A stretch of DNA of 64,000 bases, taken from assembly GCF_022539315.1 (NCBI RefSeq), contig NC_066328.1, forward strand, positions 124,001-188,000, given 5' to 3'. This DNA comes from Serinus canaria (taxonomy: Eukaryota; Chordata; Aves; Passeriformes; Fringillidae). How positions within the stretch are numbered: the stretch's first letter is position 1; each line of letters begins with the position of its first letter. The notes below the pieces were generated by a model. It saw nothing but the letters and a program-made list of their open reading frames with translations, was not told the DNA's origin and did no database searches. Both the position numbers and the translations under genes were made by a program. This document shows positions 57,701 to 64,000 of this stretch, piece by piece.

Positions 57701-60700
57701 CCTGAAAGAAGTTCATTAAAAAAAAAAAAAAGTGCCTGGGAGTGCTGGTGGACAGTGGCTGAACATGAGCTGGGTGTGTCCAGGTGGGCAAGAAGGCCAA
57801 TGACATTCTGGCTTGTACCAGGACTATGACAGCAACCTCTGCTGGGCACTGGTGAGGCACCTCAAACCATGGGGGCAGTTTTAGGCCCCTCATGACAATA
57901 AAGACCTTAAGTGGCTGGAGCATATCCATAAAAGAGAATGGAGCTGGGGATGGGTCTGGAGCACACATCTGATGAGGAGCAGCTGAGGGAGCTGGGGAGT
58001 GGCTCAGCTTGGAGAAAAGGAGGCTCACGGGAAACCTTCTGGCTCTCCACAATTCCCTGATGGGAGGCTGTAGCCAGGGGATGTTTGGGCTCTGATCCCA
58101 GGGAGTAAGGAACAGGACAAGAGGAAACAGCCTCAAGTTGGGCCAGGAGGCCCAAATTATCAAAAATAATTTTTACAGTTACATCTACCAATTACCCACA
58201 GTCTTAGCAGCTGAACGAAGGTAGCAGCTCAATTATACTACTTCTAATCTTAACCCATGATCTATAACCTAAAGCAACCTTTGCTTTTAAACCAAGAGAA
58301 CAGTTATAAATTGCAAGATCTTGATCCCACCCTTACATTTTAATTGAACACAATTCAAATGTAAGCAAATTATTACAACCCCTACTTTCCCTAGCCCTGT
58401 GACAGCAGAATGTCATCACAAGTGAGCTACACCAAGTATAAAATGCGGTACCCCTTAGTACCAAGATCTACTGCAGTTTAAGATTTAATTTCACAAAAAG
58501 AGATATTTGGCTGCTCTGCCAGAAAATGAGCTTTGTGTGCATTTCAGTTCTCAAGATGCAGAACACAGTTTTAGGCCTTTTGGGAAGGAAAAAAAAGTTC
58601 CTCTTTTGGTCTGGGAACAGTTTATATACTCAGCACTAGCCTCAGAGGGACTGTCTTTGCTGGCCAATTTAAATATTTTAATTCTTTGTACGACTGTGGA
58701 TTTAATAAATGCCTTTAGCTTAAGGAGTAACTAGAATTTAAGCAGACAGGACAACTCCTTGTCCAAAGCACAAGTTAGATCACACAACGCTTATTTATTT
58801 ACAATTTAGTGTCCAACAGACTACAGATCCAACTAGCCTCTGTGTTCTCCACGTATATTAGAAGACTTAAACCCACAATTAAAGCAGACATTGTATAGGT
58901 AAATTATGTATTTCAAACATTCACAATGGTCCAGAAATCATGAGGCAGTTTAAGTACTTAAAGTGGGGAGACAAAGAAAAGGGAACTCTACAAATAAGTA
59001 GTTTGGGAAGGGGTCTCTGTTAAAGTGGACTCCTCTCACATAATTTAAATTATTTTTTACTTTACCCATTCTTTTCAGCTATTTTTAAACTTCATTTAGT
59101 CTTTCTTGCATTCCAACTACACTAAGTATACCAGCAAAAAAACTGAAAGGAAGTAAAAAGCTGTTTATACAACTGGAGTCTCTTACAGCCCAGATTCATT
59201 CAATTTACCACACTGTTTCCTTAATACATGCCTACAGGCATAGGAGGGAATAATAAAATAACTACATTCAGATTTTTCTAAGGAAAAATAGCCAGTCATA
59301 AGAATCAAATTACTTCTCTTTCTTGCAATGGGTTTTAAGACCTATTGCAGAAAGGAATTCTAGAGAAAATCCATTTTAAGATTAAAAGTCTTGATAATTC
59401 AGTAAAGAAACTTCATCAAAATAAATCCACCACTGATTAATCTTACACTGTCCTCTTATTTTCCGTTTAGTAGCCACACTATGCAAACCCTACTGTTGAA
59501 TAATTAACCTGAGGCACCACTGGTGGCATTTACAAGGTAGAAATCAGCACAAGTACCTTTTCTGCCAGAATCATGCAAAATAATGTCCTGACTCTACATA
59601 CACGAAGTGGATTTGCCATCTCAATTTCAAGAACTTCAAAATAAATTTTGAACTAATACAAAGTCAGATAACTAAGTCATTGACAAGAATTACCAAACAC
59701 AACCTTGAAGTACGGCAACAAAGTCTGTCAGCTGATGCCAACAAGAGGAGAGGGCTTTGCACTTGCTTCCTCCAACCAAATATGTGGGAGACTACAAAGC
59801 TATTTTCTTTCTGTGTAGCCTCTAGAGCACTGCCGGCCTCCCTGTACTACCACGTGCTGAGTTCTTGAGCAGTGAGACATGCAGGTCCCCCCCCCCACCA
59901 AGTAAGAAAATCAGATTTCACCTGTAAATCCTACCAAAGGAAAACAGCACACTAAACTCAGCTAGCCAAGACGAGCTGCTACAACAGAGTACACAGAAAT
60001 TTAACATATAATTTAACATATGTATAGTAACTTTAGTTTATACTTTATAGTCATTTTAGTTTACATCAGTATTATGCCAGTTTATGCAGAGACATTTTTG
60101 TTTCTTGTAGCCAGGTATGTTGGGTCTTTATTCCTTTGGGAAGGTGTTGCTTTATTCTTTCAAGCCATGAAAAAACAACCCTTTGTCTTCTACAAAATCT
60201 AAATCTGCCTTTCTCTCCCTCCCCTCCAGCAGACCAGAAGTTTGTGAACTCCTCTAAAACAGCTAAATCAAGAGCCCTATTCTGCAAGTTTAAAAGCCCC
60301 CACTAATTGCTTTGTTCTCTTCTGGCAGATTTGAAGAATTTTCATTAGTTTTTCTGTTCTTTTTTTTACTATCCCCTACATTCTAAAACACTTGAATTTG
60401 AATGCCCTTTCCTCATTAAGCCTTTCAGACAACCTATAGAAGGCTTATTTATTACTTCAAGACACCCGCTACATAATTTTTTTTAATCCTGCCTGAAAGT
60501 TAAACACTAAAGTTTTACCAGTTTTTAGACTGTTCTAAGACAGTAGATAAGTGCTGCATTATGCATAAGAGGCTAGCAGAAAGCAAGGGTTGAGGTTTGG
60601 AACCGCAGGCTCTAAATCAAGATAGAGGTCCTGGGGTGCTCGTGATGTGGGATCAATGGAGATTCACGGCTCATTAAACAGCTCACTCGCATACAAACAG

Positions 60701-62555
60701 CAAGCTGTGTTAAGCAGCCATGCTCTTGATGTGAAAGGCCCAAGATACTCAGCAGTGGCCCCGATGGGAATTGAGGAACACGAGTATTACATTTCCAAGA
60801 TGGTTGAATTTACCATTGTCAGCTCTTTACAATGGCTGTGAAACTGCTCATATACAGGACAAATCGAGTGTATGTTAATACAATGTGTCTTTATAGCGTA
60901 CAATAGCAGAATGATACAACTCTGTCCTGTTTTGCTTTTAGAAGCTCTTAGACATGTAGTACCATGTTTTATTTTGAAAAAGCAAAACTTTCTTAAAAAT
61001 ACAGTGTCATTGTTAAAGCTTAAAAAAATAAAACTAGGCAGTTAATTATATTCAGCAAACTAGTTGCTTGCTCTATCACTGTACACATTTATAGGATCAC
61101 TAGAAACACATTTCACTGGACATTTAAGTGAAAGCTTTCACTTAAAATCTTCTTAGTATAATTTATTTCTAACAGTAATACCCCTGTGCTATGAAGTTCT
61201 CAAAATGCAAACACTTGTTAATAATTTTCTAGGCATGATTTCTACACTAGGAAGACTTTTTTTCTCTCTTCTCTTTTCTCTTTTTCACTTCCCACAGCTG
61301 GTGGTGGTTGCTGCAGGGATTTGGAATTAGGCTCAGATTTAAACAGAGCAACTTCTATGTACCAAGGACTGCATTCTCGCTAAACAAAGTTTTGTTCAGG
61401 GAATGAACAAAAGCCGTTTAAGCCGCGTCTTTAAACCAGCTACTTTTACCCTTGATGGCACAGGCCATGAGTCGACATAGTAAATGCCTCAGAGACCACG
61501 CTGCAAACCCGCTAAAGAAGTTCCTGCGGCGCTGCCACAGTCTCTGGTACAGAGCTGTAGTGGCTCCAGCATGCTCTCAGACACCACAAAAACACCCCGA
61601 CACGGCAACAGGGAGGAAGCTGTAAGGCCACCTCTGCTCGCTGTTAACTAACACGTTGCAATGGTCTGCCTGGAAACCCAATTTATGCGTTAAACGTAGT
61701 TTCAAAATTACCATGAAAACAGACACTTCTCAGAGACTACACCAAGGATAGAGCATCCTCAAAAGTCTTCTAAAACCATGTTACAGCTTGGAGGGACTGG
61801 AATACGGGAAAACTTACAGTATTCTTAGACAATTTCGAAACCTTTCCCCCGTCCCCACGCGACAGCCTCGCAGATGGATTAATCACTGCACTCACGCCCT
61901 GCAGTATTCAGGGTAACTGCCCTCCTCCAAACAAAGCAATATACTTCATCTTGGTAGGGCGAAAACAAGCCGACATCTGTAGGCGTTTGTGCACAGAGAG
62001 TAGCTGGGGCCCCTCGCTGTCCGTGAGTAGAAACACGGCGGAAGAAGGTATTCCCCAGCGCTGAGCCCTTCTCTCCGCGCTGGAGTCCCTGCAGGAGTTC
62101 TGGGGTCGGGCCGGGAGCGGCACCTGTGGGTGCCCCGCCCGGCCCGGGGGCTCTCCTCGCGCGCCCCAAGCGCAGCCGCAGCCCGAGGCAGCACCGAAGG
62201 CAGCGCATTGCGGCCACTCCCCGTCCAGCCCGGGGGCGCGGCACAATTAAACTGAGGGACGGCGAAGGCGTTAGCCACGCGCTGGCTTCTATCCGGCGGT
62301 ACGGGAGGTATGGGGCTTCGCATCCGCTCGCCGCGACCAAGAGGTCCCTCGGAGGAGCCCGATCTCCTCGGCGAGAACACTATATCCCCGACCCTCCACC
62401 CTCTCTCCCGCACGGTCCTCAGCTGGAGCCCGCACCTCCCGCGCTCGAACAAAGCCCCGCCGTCGTACGACTACTTCCCCGCGCCCCGCCAAGCGTCCCC
62501 CACTGCCCCACCTGGAGCTAGGCTTGGCCGGCTCGGCCTCAGCGCCCTGGAACAT
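54559..62555 (-). CDS. JPT2: JPT2 (HN1L), Jupiter microtubule-associated homologue 2, five exons
   Basis: Joining the minus-strand exons 62555-62512, 56899-56751, 56295-56153, 55551-55506 and 54743-54559 gives a continuous frame of 188 residues, close to the 190 of mammalian JPT2. Every junction has AG and GT splice sites and the phases fit. The protein carries the family's PPGG repeats at residues 19-22, 63-66, 86-89 and 178-181, several followed by a Phe-Gly or similar ending (SSNLFG, TSDIFG, SSIAFY). The conserved blocks [13 protein letters not shown] (here HRMASNIFG) and [20 protein letters not shown] leave little doubt. JPT2 is a small, largely disordered cytosolic protein, reported as an NAADP-binding partner of calcium channels and as growth-promoting in tumours. 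It differs from its paralogue JPT1 in length and in the middle region. MAPK8IP3 lies downstream on the same strand, as in other vertebrates. Confidence 0.96.
55506..55551 (-). CDS. JPT2: JPT2 exon 4
   Basis: This is a 46-bp exon between acceptor 'gatttctttgcag' and donor 'gtcagc'. It encodes [15 protein letters not shown] plus the first base of codon 128. It is short, but it is needed to keep the frame and matches the acidic middle of the family. Confidence 0.9.
56153..56295 (-). CDS. JPT2: JPT2 exon 3
   Basis: A 143-bp exon between acceptor 'ctgccttgcag' and donor 'gtattt'. It encodes residues 65 (split codon) to 112, with the second and third PPGG repeats and TSDIFGSPV. Confidence 0.95.
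56751..56899 (-). CDS. JPT2: JPT2 exon 2
   Basis: A 149-bp exon between acceptor 'ctgtgatatag' and donor 'gtaaaa'. It encodes residues 15 (split codon) to 65, with [12 protein letters not shown] and RMASNIFG. Confidence 0.95.
56900..62511 (-). other. JPT2: JPT2 intron 1
   Basis: About 5.6 kb between exon 1 and exon 2. Apart from the CR1 fragment at 57725-58165 and simple T/A runs, I see no exon, RNA or named repeat. Introns 2 to 4 (56296-56750, 55552-56152, 54744-55505) are likewise empty apart from a T-run near 55913-55927. Confidence 0.9.
57725..58165 (+). mobile_element. CR1 LINE fragment in JPT2 intron 1
   Basis: Sense-strand CR1 internal to 3' region: 'gtgcctgggagtgctggtgg', 'gctgagggagctggggag', 'ggagaaaaggaggctcacgg' and 'caagaggaaacagcctcaag'. 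It is opposite in orientation to JPT2 and lacks the usual 3' end. Confidence 0.88.
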
Positions 62556-62660
62556 GGTGGCACTCAGTAGCTCCGCTCCGCAGGCCCGCTCCAACCGCGC
62601 CGTGGGGAGACCGGCCGCCCCGCCTTGCCCGGCTATTGGCCGATTTAGCTGCCCATCATG
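61950..62660. promoter_or_regulatory. JPT2: CpG island and promoter region of JPT2
   Basis: A dense CpG block covers exon 1, the beginning of intron 1, and the sequence just upstream on the minus strand. A CCAAT box (minus strand; 'ggctattggccga' on plus is its inverted form or a plus-strand element) lies near 62631. No TATA box is seen. The start site is probably between 62560 and 62640. Confidence 0.8.
62512..62555 (-). CDS. JPT2: JPT2 exon 1 (coding part)
   Basis: The ATG at 62553-62555 begins [14 protein letters not shown], followed by a 'tccag|gtgggg' donor in phase 2. MFQ is the family's usual start, which decides this ATG over an upstream in-frame one at 62592-62594. Confidence 0.93.
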
Positions 62661-63210
62661 ACGAGCAGCCTAACGAACGCAGTTCACTCGCTCGAGATCC
62701 TGCCTATTCGGCCAGCCTCGTAGAGGGAGGGAAGCTTAAAACGACCCGCGTCAGCGCTCATCCTGGATGCCTTCCATTGGTTGTTCTACCCGTCCGTCAA
62801 ATGAAACTGCACAGCCATTGGCTGGAGGAAGGGCAGGGCGAGCAGCGGAAGGGCATTTAAAGCGACGGGGGTGGGGTAGGGGTATGGGCTGTGGTAGTGG
62901 AGGGGATTTTGGTCTTGGACTCGATCTTATGTGGGGGTTTCACCTTGAAGTGGCGATGCAACGCAGAAAACAGAAGATCATCGAATGGAGTAGCCTTCGT
63001 ATCTTACCCAGCGTTTCCGAGTTCGACGATAGCCGAGCGGCAAGCCCCGAGCCTGCCGGCAGCCCTCGGGAGCCCCTCATGCGCGGAGGGAGCGTTTCAG
63101 CGCGGGAGATTGAAGCCGCTCCGCGGAGCGCGGGCGACCCGGGCAAGCGAACAGGACGTGGAGCGGGAAGGGCGTTGCAGCGCAGGCAGTTTGCTCAGTT
63201 TTCTGGTCAT
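62661..63210 (+). promoter_or_regulatory. CCAAT-rich, GC-rich region right of JPT2; possible divergent promoter
   Basis: Inverted CCAAT boxes lie at about 62772 ('ccattggttg') and 62816 ('ccattggctgg'), followed at about 62856 by 'gcatttaaagcg', a TTTAAA that can serve as a CHR-type element. To the right is a CpG-rich stretch to about 63180, with an open frame. The spacing resembles cell-cycle promoters reading to the right. No exon is recognised, so this is a candidate only. Confidence 0.4.
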
Positions 63211-63214
63211 TACA

Positions 63215-64000
63215 GTTGCTGAGAGAACTCAACCCACTCAGCAGGGAACTGAGCCCCCTAAACTCACCAAAAAAGATGCGGTGTCTCAGACTGAAGTCCC
63301 AAAAAATCATGCAAAAACCCCATGTAGCCACCCAGGCTTCAGGCTGTAGTTAATGCCTGAGCCTGTCAGTGGATTGTATCAGTGATGGACAGCTGCATCA
63401 GATAAGACCAGGTGGATGACCTGTTCAGCCTGGTAGCAGAGCTACAAGACAAACTAGAAAGGTTGAGAAGTATTAGAAAATCAGAGAGGGACCTAGACTA
63501 GTGGGACCATGGCGTTCCTAAGACAGGAGCATCCAACAGAAAGGAGATCCTCTATCCATCCTCCAGCAAAGAGCAGGTACCAGTTGTGAAGTGAGAAGCA
63601 AGTGGAGGGCAATCCATACTCAGGGAAGCAAGCAAAATTCTTTTTTGCCTGTCTTGCTTTTCCCTCAAAATACCCTCATAGGCAAACTCAAAAAAAGTGG
63701 GTTGGATGAGTGGACAGTGGGATGGATTGAGAACTGCCTGAGTGGCAGATCCCAGAGAGTTGTGATCAGTAGTACAGAGTAAGGAGAGCTGTCACTAGTG
63801 GTGTCCCCCAGCGTTCTCTGTTGGGCTCAGTGCTGTATAACTTGTTCATCAATGATTGGATGAAGGAGCAGATGTGTCCTCAGCAAGTTCACTGCTGATA
63901 CAAAGGAGTGGCTGATATTTCAGAGGGTTGTGCAGGCCTTCAGAGGGACTTCAACAGCTTGGGGAGGTGGGTAGAGAAGAACCTTCTGAAATTCAGCAAG
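63215..64000 (+). mobile_element. CR1 LINE copy: ORF1 remnant joined to RT fragment
   Basis: Around 63420-63500 a sense frame reads VDDLFSLVAELQDKLERLR, a coiled-coil stretch typical of avian CR1 ORF1. At 63690-63780 another frame reads SGLDEWTVGWIENCLSGRSQ and RVVISS, the CR1 reverse transcriptase. The DNA after it ('gtgtcccccagcgttctctg') fits the following RT block. Most of ORF1 and the first half of ORF2 between the two are missing. Stops and shifts show it is dead. It runs off the window. Confidence 0.85.

Noticed and set aside
57606..58191. Minus-strand frame of 185 codons in JPT2 intron 1
   Set aside because: It is antisense to a CR1 copy, not an exon.
61879..62521. Frames of 100-170 codons in the JPT2 CpG island
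   Set aside because: They are shadows of GC-rich sequence; the true coding part of exon 1 is only 44 bp.
62980..63060. A tRNA-like stretch with GTTCGA-type text
   Set aside because: 'gagttcgacgat' resembles a T-loop, but no cloverleaf stems can be formed around it.

Overview
This is a bird genome window, very probably from a songbird (passerine). It holds the first coding exon of MAPK8IP3 (JIP3), a complete five-exon JPT2 (HN1L) gene on the same strand, several avian CR1 LINE fragments, and many LTRs that look like well-known passerine families. The gene order and strand of JPT2 and MAPK8IP3 match the conserved vertebrate arrangement: JPT2 lies upstream of MAPK8IP3, and both are read on the minus strand here.

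Layout. 1-12767: part of MAPK8IP3 intron 1, with CR1 tails, a long G-rich purine repeat and an LTR-like piece. 12330-13560: CpG island with MAPK8IP3 exon 1 (12768-13085, minus). 13.6-34.4 kb: intergenic sequence largely made of solo and nested LTRs from at least five families, some with visible target-site duplications. 34456-42736: an endogenous retrovirus with two LTRs, a 5-bp target duplication (AGGCA), a tRNA-Trp-like primer site, and decayed gag, pro-pol and env of gammaretrovirus-like type. 42.7-52.4 kb: intergenic sequence with a reversed CR1 and one more solo LTR. 52.4-62.6 kb: JPT2 with its 3' UTR, five exons and a CpG-island promoter. 62.6-64.0 kb: CCAAT-rich, GC-rich promoter-like sequence, then a rearranged CR1 copy.

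The two host genes are ordinary and recognisable. The accessory interest is in the retroviral block. The provirus has lost NC, RNase H and most of integrase, yet keeps an open 130-codon frame between env and the 3' LTR. Its env has an unusually long Cys-containing leader and a 72-bp in-frame insertion that ends in an inverted copy of the adjacent sequence. LTR nesting orders some of the insertions. I saw no CRISPR array, rRNA or convincing tRNA gene, and no bacterial-type system.
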